From contig CAMSHF010000004.1 of the NCBI GenBank assembly GCA_947058615.1, forward strand, positions 1 to 64,000: a DNA stretch of 64,000 bases. Direction: 5' to 3'. Shown here piece after piece: positions 20,575 to 31,411 of this stretch (positions are counted from its first letter, which is position 1; each line of letters opens with the position of its first letter). Source of the stretch: an uncultured Rickettsiella sp. GTDB taxonomy: Bacteria > Pseudomonadota > Gammaproteobacteria > Diplorickettsiales > Diplorickettsiaceae. A program made the translations under genes and the position numbers. Under the pieces are notes generated by a model. It did not search any database. It had not been told where the DNA came from and saw only the letters and a program-made list of their open reading frames with translations.

Positions 20575-21147
20575 ATGAAAAAAATCTTAACTATTTTAAT
20601 TCTATCATTGGGATTGCAAGGTTGTCTGGCAGGTGCTTTTGTTGCGGGTGGTGCAACAACAGGAGGTTTAGTGACCGATCCGCGTCCTATTAATACGATT
20701 AAAACGGATGAAGAGATCAACTTTAGAATTAATCGAAAACTGGCTAATGATCCTGTGCTTAATGCCGAAACACATATCTCTGCCGTGAGCTATAACCGCG
20801 TGGTCTTGTTAACAGGGCAGTCCTATGATGAGGAACTCAAGGCTAAGGCGGCGCATTATGCCAAGAGTATTTCAGGTGTCCGACGCGTTTTTAACGAAAT
20901 TACACTAGGCATCCCTACAACCGTTTATCGACGTGCTCAAGATGTGGCTATCACGTCTGCGGTTAAAACCAAAATGTTTGCTAATAGAGAACTTAAGTCC
21001 AATAATTTTAAGATAGTGACTGAAGATGGAGTGGTCTATATTTTAGGCATAGCGACTCCAAAACAAGCGGATTTAGCAGTATCGATAGCACGGGATTCTT
21101 CTGGAGTAAAAAAAGTAGTAAAGCTCATTGAATATCGAGAAGGATAA
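20575..21147 (+). CDS. Dual BON-domain outer-membrane lipoprotein, DolP-like
   Basis: A 190-residue lipoprotein: signal peptide ending in lipobox LQGC with Cys17 as the lipidated residue, then two BON domains (about 42-110 and 120-190). Length and layout match DolP (YraP), which supports outer-membrane integrity and the BAM complex in E. coli. An Asp follows neither +2 nor +3 of the Cys, which fits outer-membrane sorting. It lies 15 bp after nuoN. OsmY-type proteins also have two BON domains but lack the lipobox. Confidence 0.85.
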   Translation: MKKILTILILSLGLQGCLAGAFVAGGATTGGLVTDPRPINTIKTDEEINFRINRKLANDPVLNAETHISAVSYNRVVLLTGQSYDEELKAKAAHYAKSISGVRRVFNEITLGIPTTVYRRAQDVAITSAVKTKMFANRELKSNNFKIVTEDGVVYILGIATPKQADLAVSIARDSSGVKKVVKLIEYREG

Positions 21148-21225
21148 AAAATATCAAAATACCTGAGTTTAACTCACCTAGAAGCCGATTTAAGAAGAGT
21201 GTCATTTAAAATACAAGAGGTTATT

Positions 21226-22413
21226 GTGGAAATATTATACGGTTTATTAAATTTATCCTTTTGGGGTTACGTCGTTGCTTTATTGCTTTTAACGCATATT
21301 ACTATAGTTGCTGTCACGGTATATTTGCATCGTTCGCAGGCGCATCGAGCTTTGGAATTACATCCGGCCATTAGTCATTTTTTTCGTTTTTGGATCTGGT
21401 TAACGACAGGTATGGAAACCAAAAAATGGGTCTCTATTCACCGAAAGCATCATGCGAAGTGTGAAACGGAGGACGATCCACATAGTCCGCAAACCCGAGG
21501 GATTAAAAAGGTATTTTTTGAAGGCGCTGAGTTATATCGTGAAGAAGCCAAAAACCAAGACACGATGGATCGCTATGGTCAGGGAACACCCGATGATTGG
21601 TTAGAACGACATGTTTATACCAAACATAGTGCCGCGGGTGTTGCATTGATGTTTGTTATCGATCTTATTTTATTTGGTGTTCCTGGGATTACTATTTGGG
21701 CATTACAGATGGCTTGGATTCCATTCTTTGCCGCCGGTGTCGTGAATGGTATCGGTCACTATTGGGGTTATAGAAACTTTGAATGTCCTGATGCAGCACG
21801 CAATATTATCCCTTTAGGTGCTTTTATTGGAGGTGAAGAACTGCATAATAACCATCATACCTTTCCTACCTCGGCTAAATTTTCAGTGAAATGGTGGGAG
21901 TTTGATTTAGGTTGGGTTTATATTCGTTTGTTACAATTTTTAGGTTTATCTAAAGTAAAACGTGTATCACCCAAGTTGGCAAATATTCCCGGCAAATCAC
22001 GTATTGATGCAGATACCTTAGCCGCGCTGATTACGAATCGCTTTCAAGTATTAGCACGTTATAGTCGCGAAGTATTATTACCGGTCTTACAAGAAGAAAA
22101 ATTAACAGCAAGCGACAGCAGTAAAGCACTATTAAAGCAAACTAAGCGGGCGTTAATTCGTACGGAGTCATTGCTAAGCGAAGAATGCAAACAACAAATG
22201 GCGGAAGTAATGAATAACCACCATGTGTTGGCCTTAGTTTACCAGTATCGTCTTAAACTACAAGCGATCTGGGGACGCACTACTGCGACACAGCGCGAGC
22301 TGTTAGAAGCCTTACAAGATTGGTGTAAGCAAGCCGAAGCAACGGGTGTTCAGGCATTACGGAAATTTGCAATGAGTATCGCTGGATTTTCGACACAAAA
22401 AAAATTGACTTAA
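21226..22413 (+). CDS. Membrane fatty acid (acyl-CoA type) desaturase
   Basis: Di-iron membrane desaturase that puts a double bond into fatty acyl chains. The three histidine boxes are present: HRSQAH (35-40), HRKHH (72-76) and HNNHH (207-211), among about four membrane helices. About 130 residues of helical sequence follow the catalytic domain, a C-terminal extension also seen in some proteobacterial DesA-like enzymes. I chose the GTG at 21226, which has AGAGG 5 nt upstream; a GTG at 21199 would add nine residues but has poor spacing. 395 aa with this start. Confidence 0.85.
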   Translation: MEILYGLLNLSFWGYVVALLLLTHITIVAVTVYLHRSQAHRALELHPAISHFFRFWIWLTTGMETKKWVSIHRKHHAKCETEDDPHSPQTRGIKKVFFEGAELYREEAKNQDTMDRYGQGTPDDWLERHVYTKHSAAGVALMFVIDLILFGVPGITIWALQMAWIPFFAAGVVNGIGHYWGYRNFECPDAARNIIPLGAFIGGEELHNNHHTFPTSAKFSVKWWEFDLGWVYIRLLQFLGLSKVKRVSPKLANIPGKSRIDADTLAALITNRFQVLARYSREVLLPVLQEEKLTASDSSKALLKQTKRALIRTESLLSEECKQQMAEVMNNHHVLALVYQYRLKLQAIWGRTTATQRELLEALQDWCKQAEATGVQALRKFAMSIAGFSTQKKLT

Positions 22414-22525
22414 AATAATATAGGAGGGTTGTCGGTGTGTATTCTTAGCATGCGGATGACATTTTTAGAAAAAGCCCATTAAAAAATAATCTTCTTCAGA
22501 GTTTTTATTATTTTTCTATTTTTTT

Positions 22526-23624
22526 ATGTTTGAAACGGCGTCTATTCTTCAAAAAGTCAAGGATCTTGAAAATCGAAGCAGTGAATTACGGAGGTATCTT
22601 TGACTATTTTTCTAAGCTCGAAAAACTTCAAGAATTGGATCATGAATTACAAGATCCCACTATTTGGAATTATCCTGAAAAAGTTCAAAAGCTCGGCAAA
22701 GAACGTGCAAAACTGCAGCAGATAGTCGGTACTTTTCAGCAATTAGAAAAAGGATTAAAAGAAATTAACGATCTCTATGAATTAGCTATTCAGGAAGACG
22801 CTGACGATCTATTAAAAACATTACCCGAAGCCTTACAACAACTTGAAACTCGCCTTGAGCAACTTGAAATCCAGCGCATGTTTCCCTGTGAATTGGATAA
22901 GCACGCAGCCTATTTGGAAATACAAGCGGGCTCGGGTGGTACTGAAGCGCAAGATTGGGCAGAAATGTTATTGCGGATGTACTTACGATGGGGAGATCAA
23001 AATCATTTTAAGGTTGATTTGCTTGAGGTCTCGCCTGGAGAAGTTGCAGGAATAAAAAGTGCTACAATTAAATTTGAAGGAGAATATGCGTATGGATGGT
23101 TACGTACCGAAACCGGCGTACATCGTTTAGTACGTTTATCCCCTTTTGATGCCAATAAACGGCGCCATACTTCCTTTGCCGCCGTTTTTGTGTCACCTGA
23201 AGTGGATGGATCAATCAATATCGAGATAAACCCTTCCGATTTACGGATTGATACCTACCGCGCAAGTGGGGCAGGGGGACAACATGTTAACCGTACCGAT
23301 TCCGCTGTGCGTATTACACATATTCCAAGTGGCGTGGTGGTACAATCACAAAGTGATCGTTCACAACATAAAAATCGTGATCAAGCCATGAAACAATTAC
23401 GTGCAAAACTTTATGAATTGGAATTGCGAAAACGTGCTGAACAAAAACAAAACCAAGAGTCTTTAAAACGTGATATTGGCTGGGGTAGCCAGATTCGTTC
23501 CTACGTCTTAGATGATGCACGTGTTAAAGATCTACGCACGGGTGTTGAAACAGGTAATACGCAAGCCGTGTTAAATGGTCAACTGAATCCTTTTTTAATA
23601 GCCAGTTTAAAAGCAGGATTATAA
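22526..23624 (+). CDS. prfB: Peptide chain release factor 2 (programmed +1 frameshift)
   Basis: RF2 terminates translation at UGA and UAA. The true product starts at ATG 22526 ([13 protein letters not shown]), reads 25 codons to CTT (22598-22600), then shifts +1 over the in-frame TGA at 22601-22603 and continues as [10 protein letters not shown] to 23624. Coding is join(22526..22600,22602..23624), 365 residues, the same length as E. coli RF2. The UGA/UAA-specific SPF tripeptide and the catalytic GGQ (in [10 protein letters not shown]) are present. Reading the downstream frame back to an ATG at 22530 would give a wrong N-terminus. lysS follows, as in many gammaproteobacteria. Confidence 0.96.
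22590..22604 (+). promoter_or_regulatory. prfB programmed frameshift site
   Basis: An internal Shine-Dalgarno GGAGG (22590-22594), three bases TAT, then the slippery CTT followed by TGA C. This is the same layout as the E. coli prfB autoregulatory site. When RF2 is scarce the ribosome pauses at UGA, slips from CUU to UUU and makes more RF2. Confidence 0.96.
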
Positions 23625-23717
23625 TACGCAGTGAGTCTCTATTTGCTTTTTCCCTGTGTTCATCTGTTATAAACTAGAGTGCTTAAGAATCTTTAAGTAA
23701 GTTTGGAAAAATTTATC

Positions 23718-25235
23718 ATGAGCCATGAAAAAGTAAAGACAATAAATGAAGCGGAAGATTTATTTTTGCAACGTCAAAAAAAATTAAAGGATTTACGTAA
23801 AAAAGGTAATCCTTACCCGAACCATTTTCATCGAGATAGCTTGACGGCTGACTTATATCATGAATATGAGCAAGCGAATGCGGCGCGGTTAGAGCAAAAT
23901 AAATTATCGGTTCGACTTGCGGGTCGAGTAATGCTCAAGCGGGATATGGGGAAAAGCCTATTTCTTGATATACAAGATATGTCAGGAAAAATGCAAGTCT
24001 ATGTCAAGCAAGACAAACTTTCTTTAGACGACTTTGAAACGGTTAAGCGACTCGATTTAGGCGATATTGTGGGTATCGTCGGTGACTTATTTCGAACAAA
24101 AACCAATCAACTTTCCATTAAAGCAGAAGCGATTTATTTGTTGAGTAAGTCACTTAGGCCCTTACCGGATAAATTTCACGGTCTTTCTGAGTTTGATAAG
24201 GAACAACGTTATCGACAACGTTATTTAGATCTTTTGACGAATGAAAAAACACGAAAAACTTTTCAAATTCGTTCGCAATTGATCAATGAAATACGTCGGT
24301 TTTTAAACCAGCGTGCTTTTATTGAGGTCGAAACGCCAATGATGCATGTATTACCCGGTGGTGCTTTAGCGAGACCTTTTATGACGCACCATAATGCGCT
24401 CGATATGAAATTATTTCTGCGCGTGGCCCCTGAGTTACATCTAAAACGCCTCGTTGTCGGAGGCTTAGAAAAGGTTTTTGAGATTAATCGTAATTTTCGT
24501 AATGAGGGGCTTTCGACTCGGCATAATCCCGAGTTTACGATGTTAGAGTTTTACCAAGCGTATGCCAATTATCAGGATTTAATGGATTTAACGGAACAAT
24601 TAGTTCGTGAGCTGGCAAAAACACTGCTGGGTTCAGAACAATTGACCTATCAAGGAGAAACCTACAATCTCTCCAAGCCGTTTCAACGCTTAAGTGTCCT
24701 TGATGCGATACTCGAGTATAATCCGCAGTGGAAGATGAATGATGTCACGGAATTAGGTTCATTAAAAAAAATGGCAGCGGACTTACAGATTCCTGAAAAT
24801 GATTCTATTGGTCAATTACAATTTGCTGTGTTTGAAAAAACGGTAGAACAAAAACTAAAGCAACCTGCTTTTATTACGGGATACCCGATTGATGTATCAC
24901 CTTTAGCGAGACGTAATGATAAGAATCCTCACTTAGCCGATCGGTTTGAACTTTATATTGCTGGTCGAGAGTTAGCAAACGGTTTTTCAGAATTAAATGA
25001 TCCCGAGGATCAGGCTGTGCGCTTTAAACAGCAAAGTTTAGAAAAATCAGCAGGAAACTTAGAAGCAATGCCTTATGATGAAGAATATATTCAGGCATTG
25101 GAGTATGGTTTGCCACCTACCGCAGGAGAAGGTATTGGCATTGATCGATTAACCATGTTATTTACAGATTCTGCCTCAATACGGGATGTAATTTTGTTCC
25201 CATTAATGCGTCCAGAAAAAACTAAAAACGAATAA
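23718..25235 (+). CDS. lysS: Lysyl-tRNA synthetase, class II
   Basis: Charges tRNA-Lys with lysine. The 505-residue protein has the N-terminal OB-fold anticodon-binding domain (about 60-170) and the class II catalytic core with motif 2 (FRNEGLSTRHNPEF) and motif 3 (GEGIGIDRLTM). ATG 23718 is preferred over an upstream TTG (23703), with GGAAAA in place as a ribosome site. It lies 93 bp after prfB. Confidence 0.97.
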   Translation: MSHEKVKTINEAEDLFLQRQKKLKDLRKKGNPYPNHFHRDSLTADLYHEYEQANAARLEQNKLSVRLAGRVMLKRDMGKSLFLDIQDMSGKMQVYVKQDKLSLDDFETVKRLDLGDIVGIVGDLFRTKTNQLSIKAEAIYLLSKSLRPLPDKFHGLSEFDKEQRYRQRYLDLLTNEKTRKTFQIRSQLINEIRRFLNQRAFIEVETPMMHVLPGGALARPFMTHHNALDMKLFLRVAPELHLKRLVVGGLEKVFEINRNFRNEGLSTRHNPEFTMLEFYQAYANYQDLMDLTEQLVRELAKTLLGSEQLTYQGETYNLSKPFQRLSVLDAILEYNPQWKMNDVTELGSLKKMAADLQIPENDSIGQLQFAVFEKTVEQKLKQPAFITGYPIDVSPLARRNDKNPHLADRFELYIAGRELANGFSELNDPEDQAVRFKQQSLEKSAGNLEAMPYDEEYIQALEYGLPPTAGEGIGIDRLTMLFTDSASIRDVILFPLMRPEKTKNE

Positions 25236-25253
25236 TTTTTTGAACTAAAGAGG

Positions 25254-25295
25254 TTAAAAAAAGCTTGTTTAAACTCAAATTATTTAAGCAGGCTT
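25254..25295 (-). terminator. Terminator of the radC-rpmB-rpmG transcript
   Basis: A 13-bp stem with wobble pairs joins 25261-25273 and 25283-25295. On the minus strand it is followed by a run of seven U (plus-strand A run at 25256-25262). It lies between convergent lysS and rpmG and should end the minus-strand transcript. Confidence 0.75.
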
Positions 25296-25326
25296 ACAGG
25301 CTTCTTAATTAATAAAGAATAATTAC

Positions 25327-25479
25327 CTACTTAATCTTATCTTCCTCAAAGAGTTCATGTTTGCGAGTGATGGGATCATATTTTTTAATTTTTAACTTGT
25401 TCGGCGTAGCTTTTTTATTTTTAGTGCTTGTATAGTAATAGGGACTGGCTGTAGACTTTAATTTAATTTTATCACGCAT
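25327..25479 (-). CDS. rpmG: 50S ribosomal protein L33
   Basis: A 50-residue basic protein beginning [23 protein letters not shown] and ending [10 protein letters not shown], closely parallel to E. coli L33. The zinc-binding CxxC pairs found in one class of L33 are absent, so this is the zinc-free form. It follows rpmB on the minus strand after 15 bp, as in most gammaproteobacteria. Confidence 0.95.
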   Translation of the reverse strand: MRDKIKLKSTASPYYYTSTKNKKATPNKLKIKKYDPITRKHELFEEDKIK

Positions 25480-25494
25480 GATGGCTTCCCCTCG

Positions 25495-25731
25495 TTAAAC
25501 TCTTTCACCGCGCTGACGTAGCGTCGCTAATACTTTATCAATGCCTTGCTTTTCAATCGTACGCAAAGCATTAGCTGTTATTCTCAACTTAACAAAGCGT
25601 TTTTCCGTAGCTACCCAAAGGCGATGAACATGGATGTTAATCTGAAAACGACGTTTAGTTTTTCGGTTAGAGTGAGATACATTATGTCCCACCATGGGTT
25701 TTTTACCCGTTATTTGACAGACCCTAGCCAT
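25495..25731 (-). CDS. rpmB: 50S ribosomal protein L28
   Basis: A 78-residue protein, exactly the E. coli length, beginning [21 protein letters not shown]. The ATG at 25731 has a GGGGAT ribosome site upstream; in-frame sequence further upstream is not L28 and overlaps radC. It forms an operon with rpmG. Confidence 0.96.
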   Translation of the reverse strand: MARVCQITGKKPMVGHNVSHSNRKTKRRFQINIHVHRLWVATEKRFVKLRITANALRTIEKQGIDKVLATLRQRGERV

Positions 25732-25805
25732 AATAATCCCCAATGCAGATAGTCTTTTATAAAGACCGTTTTTATACCAGAATCCGCGTAGACTGTCAAA
25801 GAGAT

Positions 25806-26480
25806 CTACAGTAAACCTTGTGTGGCAAAAGAGGTCATGCAACCTTTGCCGATAATGATATGGTCTAATAACCGGACATCGATTGCAGCGAGAATAGATT
25901 TGATTTCTTGGGTAATCCTTTTATCGGCTTCACTGGGTTTAGCGATACCTGAGGGATGATTATGGGCCAAAATAACGGCTGCTGCATTGTGTTGATAGAC
26001 TTGTCGAAGCAGCTCGCGAGGGTATACGGTGGCTTCATTGATACTACCATGGAAGAGTTCTTTAAAGTGAATAAACCGATGGGCATTATCCAAAAATAAA
26101 CAGCTGAAAACTTCATAGGGATAGGATCGCAATTTATGTGTTAAATAATGATAAACGTCCTTAGGATTTTCAAAGCTATTAGATTGTTCGAGATTTTCTT
26201 GCAAGCAGCGTGTTGCGAGTTCTTTAGCCGCTTGAATCTGGACATATTTAGCTAAACCTAAACCCAAAGTTTTAGAGAATTGTTCCAAATTGGCCGCAAC
26301 AATGTCGCGTAAGCCACCAAACTGTTTTAGAAGATCACGGCTAATATCTAAAGCCGTTTTTCCACGGACACCGGTGCGAATGAATAAAGCGAGCAGTTCA
26401 GCATCTGATAAGACAGCCGCACCTTGTGCTAACAACTTTTCGCGTGGCCGTTCCATTTTAGGCCAATCATTAATAGGCAT
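25806..26480 (-). CDS. radC: RadC family JAB1/MPN-type protein
   Basis: A 224-residue RadC/YicR protein with an N-terminal helix-hairpin-helix region and a C-terminal JAMM metalloprotease-like motif (H173, H175, D186 in HNHPSG...SEAD). The family was once linked to DNA repair, but its activity remains unclear. It is at the head of radC-rpmB-rpmG, the same order as in E. coli. Confidence 0.92.
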   Translation of the reverse strand: MPINDWPKMERPREKLLAQGAAVLSDAELLALFIRTGVRGKTALDISRDLLKQFGGLRDIVAANLEQFSKTLGLGLAKYVQIQAAKELATRCLQENLEQSNSFENPKDVYHYLTHKLRSYPYEVFSCLFLDNAHRFIHFKELFHGSINEATVYPRELLRQVYQHNAAAVILAHNHPSGIAKPSEADKRITQEIKSILAAIDVRLLDHIIIGKGCMTSFATQGLL

Positions 26481-26647
26481 TTTTCTTTTCCATAAGTTGG
26501 TTATTATTTTTATTTTACGCGAACACAGTTAATTCGCATAAGCCCGTTACAGCTAAGAAGTAAATTCATACTCTTAATAGATTACAAACTATGAACTAGG
26601 AATTATAATCAATGCGGGAAAGTTAAAATAGTAGCAGAAGGCTTAAA

Positions 26648-27112
26648 TTATAGATTATGTTCTTGACTCATAATCTGTTGCCATTCAAATAATGTCAGTG
26701 GCATGACTGACAAGCGATTCCCTTTTTGTAACAAACGCATGGATTTTAGTTGAGGTTGTTTTTTTAGCGCTTTGAGAGAAAGAGTGGATTTGAAAATTCG
26801 CATCAATTGTACATCAACAGCATACCAACGTGGTTTGTCGAGTTTGCTTTTCGAGTCATAATGAGGATCATGGATTTGCAGTGCCGTTTTGTCAGGATAA
26901 GCTGTCTTCACTATTTTAATGAGACCTACGATTCCGGGTGTGGCACAACTGGAATGATAAAAAAAAACCAGATCCCCTTTTTTCATTGCAAGTAGAAAAT
27001 TTCGTGCTTGATAGTTTCGTACCCCATCCCAGGGTTCGGTTTGATGAGGACGTTGGGCTAAATCCTGGATGCTAAAACTGCGGGGTTCTGATTTCATTAG
27101 CCAATAATTCAT
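26648..27112 (-). CDS. EVE-domain protein
   Basis: A 154-residue cytoplasmic protein that is almost wholly one EVE domain: MNYWLMKSEPRSFSIQDL at the start, WDGVRNYQARNFL and the KKGDLVFFYHS segment are family hallmarks. EVE domains are PUA-like and can bind modified bases in DNA or RNA; the role of these stand-alone versions is not settled. It lies 54 bp downstream of the proS start side region boundaries on the same strand, after the proS stop is read from its own 5' side, so the two are separate neighbours. Confidence 0.88.
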   Translation of the reverse strand: MNYWLMKSEPRSFSIQDLAQRPHQTEPWDGVRNYQARNFLLAMKKGDLVFFYHSSCATPGIVGLIKIVKTAYPDKTALQIHDPHYDSKSKLDKPRWYAVDVQLMRIFKSTLSLKALKKQPQLKSMRLLQKGNRLSVMPLTLFEWQQIMSQEHNL

Positions 27113-27165
27113 TTGGTTTATCTCTCATCGATGAAGGGGTATATAACTAAAAATACGGATAATTT

Positions 27166-28875
27166 TTAATTAACGGTCAATTGCTTGGTTAAAAAATCGA
27201 TAATTTCATGACGGCAAATGACATGGATGCTTTGTTCAGTCCTTTTTTTATATTCTATCATTTGGGTTTTTAAATTTTTTTCACTGATAACTAATCGATG
27301 TGGAATGCCGATGAGATCGTTATCGGCAAACAGTAAGCCAGGACGTTCGTCACGATCATCGAGTAAGATTTCAAAACCTGCCGCATCTAATTGTCGATAA
27401 AGCGTGTCAGTAGCCAGCTTTACCTCATCCGAGCGATGATAGGCGACAGGGATAATAACTACTTGAAAAGGTGCCATGGCAAGAGGCCAAATGATGCCTA
27501 GTGCATCGTGATTTTGTTCGATAGCGGCACCGACGATGCGTGATACACCGATTCCATAACAACCCATCTCCATGGGTTGTAAACTCCCATCTTCAGTGGT
27601 GATTGTAGCACCCATGGCACGAGAATATTTGTTTCCTAATTGGAAAATATGGCCGACTTCAATCCCGCGTTCCATTTTAAGATGACCTTTCCCATCCGGA
27701 CTGGGGTCGCCAATTTGTACTTGGCGTAAATCGGCGACCGGAGGCAGCGGACAATCACGTTCCCAATTCACGTGTGTTAAATGAGAATCCTTTTCATTCG
27801 CACCGCAAACAAAATCCGCCAGCACGGCTGCCGCACGATCAACAATTAAAGGGATCGATAGTCCGATGGGGCCTAAATAACCCAATGGGAGGCGTGTTTG
27901 TGCAACAATGTCGGCTTCATCGGCAAGACTTAAAGGATGTGCAACTTCAGTTAATTTCGACGCTTTCGTAGGATTTAATTCATGATCACCGCGTAATATC
28001 AGACCGACTAAAGGATGGTGTGTTCCTTTAACGATAAGTAATTTAATCGATTGTTGTGGGGATATTTTCAGATAGTCACTCACAGCGGCAATGGTTTTTT
28101 TATCGGGTGTTTTTTCTTTTTTGAGGGGTGCAGTAGGGGCAGGGCGTTGCTGGATTTCAAGACTTTCTGCAAGCTCGGCATTAGCGGCGTAATCGCTGCT
28201 ATCACTATAAAAGATTTGATCTTCACCGGTTTGTGCTAAGACTTGAAATTCTTGTGATTGACTGCCACCGATATTACCGGTATCGGCGAGAACGGCACGA
28301 AATTTTAATCCTAAGCGTGTGAAGATGCGACAATAGCAGTCATACATGGCTTGATAGGTTTCGGCCAATGACGCTTTATCGCGATGAAACGAATAGGCAT
28401 CCTTCATAATGAATTCGCGTGCGCGCATGACACCAAAACGCGGCCGAATTTCATCGCGAAATTTAGTTTGTATTTGATAAAAAATGAGGGGTAATTGTTT
28501 ATAGCTCCGTACTTCGTTACGTACTAAATGGGTGATCACTTCTTCGTGTGTGGGACCCAAACAAAACCCGCGTTCATGTCGATCAGACATACGGAGTAAT
28601 TCAGGCCCGTACGCAACCCAGCGTTCGGATTCTTGCCAGAGTTCAGCCGGTTGTAGATTAGGCATTAAGATCTCTTGGCCGTTAATTCGATTCATTTCTT
28701 CGCGTACGATGGTTTCGACTTTACGTAACACACGTAAACCTAAAGGCAACCAGGTATAGATCCCTGAAGCCAATTGACGGATCATCCCCGCGCGCAACAT
28801 CAGCTGGTGGCTTTTGATCTCGGCATCGGCCGGTGCTTCTTTGAGTGTAGGAACATAAATCTGACTGCTGCGCAT
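27166..28875 (-). CDS. proS: Prolyl-tRNA synthetase
   Basis: Charges tRNA-Pro with proline. With ATG 28875 ([15 protein letters not shown]) it has 569 residues, near the E. coli 572. It is the bacterial type with the editing insertion between motifs 2 and 3 (around residues 220-400), which removes mischarged alanine. The frame stays open 19 codons further upstream to an ATG at 28932, but that extension is not conserved. Confidence 0.96.
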   Translation of the reverse strand: MRSSQIYVPTLKEAPADAEIKSHQLMLRAGMIRQLASGIYTWLPLGLRVLRKVETIVREEMNRINGQEILMPNLQPAELWQESERWVAYGPELLRMSDRHERGFCLGPTHEEVITHLVRNEVRSYKQLPLIFYQIQTKFRDEIRPRFGVMRAREFIMKDAYSFHRDKASLAETYQAMYDCYCRIFTRLGLKFRAVLADTGNIGGSQSQEFQVLAQTGEDQIFYSDSSDYAANAELAESLEIQQRPAPTAPLKKEKTPDKKTIAAVSDYLKISPQQSIKLLIVKGTHHPLVGLILRGDHELNPTKASKLTEVAHPLSLADEADIVAQTRLPLGYLGPIGLSIPLIVDRAAAVLADFVCGANEKDSHLTHVNWERDCPLPPVADLRQVQIGDPSPDGKGHLKMERGIEVGHIFQLGNKYSRAMGATITTEDGSLQPMEMGCYGIGVSRIVGAAIEQNHDALGIIWPLAMAPFQVVIIPVAYHRSDEVKLATDTLYRQLDAAGFEILLDDRDERPGLLFADNDLIGIPHRLVISEKNLKTQMIEYKKRTEQSIHVICRHEIIDFLTKQLTVN

Positions 28876-29146
28876 CGCAAATAACCTATGAAATGTGAAG
28901 TTAAAGCTTACACTAGAATATATTTTATGCAAAATCAGTAAATTAGCGTGACAGTAAGATTATGAGCTCGCGAAACTCCTGTCTATTGCTGAACTCCCTC
29001 ATTGAGAAGATAGATCAGACTACACTGGCCAAAGCGTAAACACTGTTTTAAAATGCGCTTAAGTCTGACAGCGCGTAAGAACGGGTTTCTATTTTTTGCG
29101 GACTGTCTATTAACACCCTTTTTATAAAAAAATGATGAGGAGTACT

Positions 29147-29491
29147 ATGCCTATTTATGAGTATGCCTGTAAGGCTTGTGGCCATACTTTTGATACGATA
29201 CAAAGCTTTAAAGATGAACCTTTGACCGATTGTCCGGTTTGTAAAGAACCGGCTTTGAAAAAATTGATTTCAGCCACGGATTTTCATTTAAAGGGCAGTG
29301 GTTGGTATGTGACGGATTTTAAAAACCCACCGGTTAAGAAGGATAGTCATGAAAAAGCTAAAACGGATATCCGGCAATCTGAAGAGTCAAATAAGACGCA
29401 AAAATCAGAAATACAAACCAGAGAGACCGTCCCAACCAAACCTACGGATAAACCGAGTAAAACCGATAAATCGGATACAAAATCTTCTTAA
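29147..29491 (+). CDS. FmdB-family zinc ribbon protein
   Basis: A 114-residue protein that opens with [15 protein letters not shown]. Two CxxC pairs (C8, C11 and C29, C32) should bind zinc. The last ~55 residues are a Lys/Thr/Ser-rich, probably disordered tail. ATG 29147 is chosen because GAGGAG lies 5 nt upstream. Members of this family often precede aspS, as here, but the role is unknown. Confidence 0.88.
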   Translation: MPIYEYACKACGHTFDTIQSFKDEPLTDCPVCKEPALKKLISATDFHLKGSGWYVTDFKNPPVKKDSHEKAKTDIRQSEESNKTQKSEIQTRETVPTKPTDKPSKTDKSDTKSS

Positions 29492-29509
29492 TGAGATAAT
29501 TATTATTCT

Positions 29510-31324
29510 ATGCTTAGAACACATTACTGCCAGGAATTAAATCAGAGTTTAGTGAACAAAACGGTCCAAGTGTGTGCTTGGGTACATCACCGCCGTGACC
29601 ATGGCGGCATCATTTTTATTGATTGTCGTGACCGTAGTGGTTTATTACAAGTGGTTTTTAATCCTGAACAAGCGGATCTCTTTAAAAAAGCGGAAACCTT
29701 ACGTAATGAATATGTCGTTCAAATCAGCGGAAAAGTACATTTGCGGCCTAAAGGAACTGAAAATCCACATTTAAAATCAGGGAATATTGAATTACAGGCC
29801 ACGGATCTTGTTATTTTAAACCCTTCAGCACCGCTACCGATTTCTATCGACGCCTATACGCCGGTTAGTGAAGAAGTGGCCTTGCGTTACCGTTATTTGG
29901 ATTTGCGACGGCCTGAAGTTCAGGAACGTTTTCGTTTACGCACCGAAGTTGTACGATTGATACGACATTTTTATGAAGAAAGAGGATTTTTAGATATTGA
30001 AACACCGGTGCTCACTAAGGCAACACCTGAAGGTGCGCGTGATTATTTGGTACCGAGCCGTGTTCATTCGGGTGAGTTTTATGCCTTACCTCAATCGCCA
30101 CAATTATTTAAACAATTATTGATGATGTCAGGGTTTGATCGTTACTATCAAATCGTACGCTGCTTTCGTGATGAAGATCTTCGTGCGGATCGTCAGCCTG
30201 AATTTACGCAGCTGGATATGGAGATGTCCTTTTGCAATGAAGAAGATATACAAGTACTCAATGAATCGCTGATCCGTTATTTGTTTAAAGAATTGTTAAA
30301 TGTGAATTTACCTGATCCCTTTCCACGTATGAGTTATGCCACAGCAATGCAACGTTATGGGAGTGATAAGCCGGATCTGCGCATTCCTTTTGAGTTAGTC
30401 GATATCCATGATTTGATTAAAGACATCGAGTTTAAGGTTTTTTCAGGTCCTGCTAAGGATGCACAAGGACGTGTCGCGGCCTTACGTATTCCTAAAGGTG
30501 CTGATTTGAGCCGTAAAGCGATTGAAGATTATACGGATTATGTTTCTATCTTTGGTGCTAAAGGTTTGGCTTATATTAAAGTTTTGGATCGTTCACAGGG
30601 ATTAGAAGGTTTGCAGTCGCCCATCTTGAAATTTATTCCTGATACGACGGTTGCAGCGATACTCGATCGGGTCAACGCTGAAAATGGTGATATTATTTTC
30701 TTTGGCGCAGGTAAATCAAAAATTGTGTCAGAGTCTTTGGGTGCTTTGCGAGTCAAATTAGGCCACGACTTTAATTGTGTTAAGAATGAATGGTCTCCTT
30801 TATGGGTGGTCGATTTTCCGTTAGTTGAGTTCGATGCCGAAGGAAAACGTTGGCAGGCCTTACATCATCCTTTTACGGCACCTAAGCTGAATGATGTTTC
30901 CGAGCTACAGGCGAATCCTGCGTCCAGTCTATCGAGAGCCTATGATATGGTGCTTAATGGTTGTGAGATTGGTGGTGGTTCGATCCGTATTCATGATACG
31001 GCAATGCAATCGGCGGTCTTTGATCTGTTAGACATTACTGAAGCCGAACAGCAAGAAAAATTTGGTTTTTTACTGAAAGCATTGAAATTCGGTTGTCCGC
31101 CGCATGGGGGGATGGCTTTTGGCTTGGATCGTTTAGTCATGTTAATGACCGGTGCTAAATCGATACGTGATGTGATTGCGTTTCCAAAAACTCAAACGGC
31201 CAGTTGCCCGTTAACAGAAGCGCCGAGTTCGGTTTCTGAACAGCAATTAAAAGACTTGTCTTTGCAGATTGTAAAAAGTAAGCGACAGAACGTATCCAAA
31301 AAGCGGTCGGATGATATTTTTTGA
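29510..31324 (+). CDS. aspS: Aspartyl-tRNA synthetase
   Basis: Class II synthetase (604 aa) with the N-terminal OB-fold anticodon domain (1-110), the catalytic core and the bacterial GAD insertion (about 285-420). Motif 2 ([20 protein letters not shown]) and motif 3 ([12 protein letters not shown]) are intact. The C-terminus is slightly longer than E. coli (590), with a basic tail. 18 bp follow the fmdB-like gene, so co-transcription is likely. Confidence 0.97.
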   Translation: MLRTHYCQELNQSLVNKTVQVCAWVHHRRDHGGIIFIDCRDRSGLLQVVFNPEQADLFKKAETLRNEYVVQISGKVHLRPKGTENPHLKSGNIELQATDLVILNPSAPLPISIDAYTPVSEEVALRYRYLDLRRPEVQERFRLRTEVVRLIRHFYEERGFLDIETPVLTKATPEGARDYLVPSRVHSGEFYALPQSPQLFKQLLMMSGFDRYYQIVRCFRDEDLRADRQPEFTQLDMEMSFCNEEDIQVLNESLIRYLFKELLNVNLPDPFPRMSYATAMQRYGSDKPDLRIPFELVDIHDLIKDIEFKVFSGPAKDAQGRVAALRIPKGADLSRKAIEDYTDYVSIFGAKGLAYIKVLDRSQGLEGLQSPILKFIPDTTVAAILDRVNAENGDIIFFGAGKSKIVSESLGALRVKLGHDFNCVKNEWSPLWVVDFPLVEFDAEGKRWQALHHPFTAPKLNDVSELQANPASSLSRAYDMVLNGCEIGGGSIRIHDTAMQSAVFDLLDITEAEQQEKFGFLLKALKFGCPPHGGMAFGLDRLVMLMTGAKSIRDVIAFPKTQTASCPLTEAPSSVSEQQLKDLSLQIVKSKRQNVSKKRSDDIF

Positions 31325-31411
31325 TAGGAGATGGTTTGATTGGGTTATTATCAATGCTATCGTTATTGATAGGCACACCGTATCAACACACTATTTGGAT
31401 AAGTAAGCGCT

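Noticed and set aside
22530-22600. Open frame giving [14 protein letters not shown] as the start of RF2
   Set aside because: The conserved RF2 N-terminus is in the frame that starts at 22526, and the frameshift signal explains the switch. The 22530 reading is an artefact of following one frame.
28876-29146. T-box or other riboswitch before fmdB-aspS
   Set aside because: No T-box core, no antiterminator with T tract and no other riboswitch signature could be seen.
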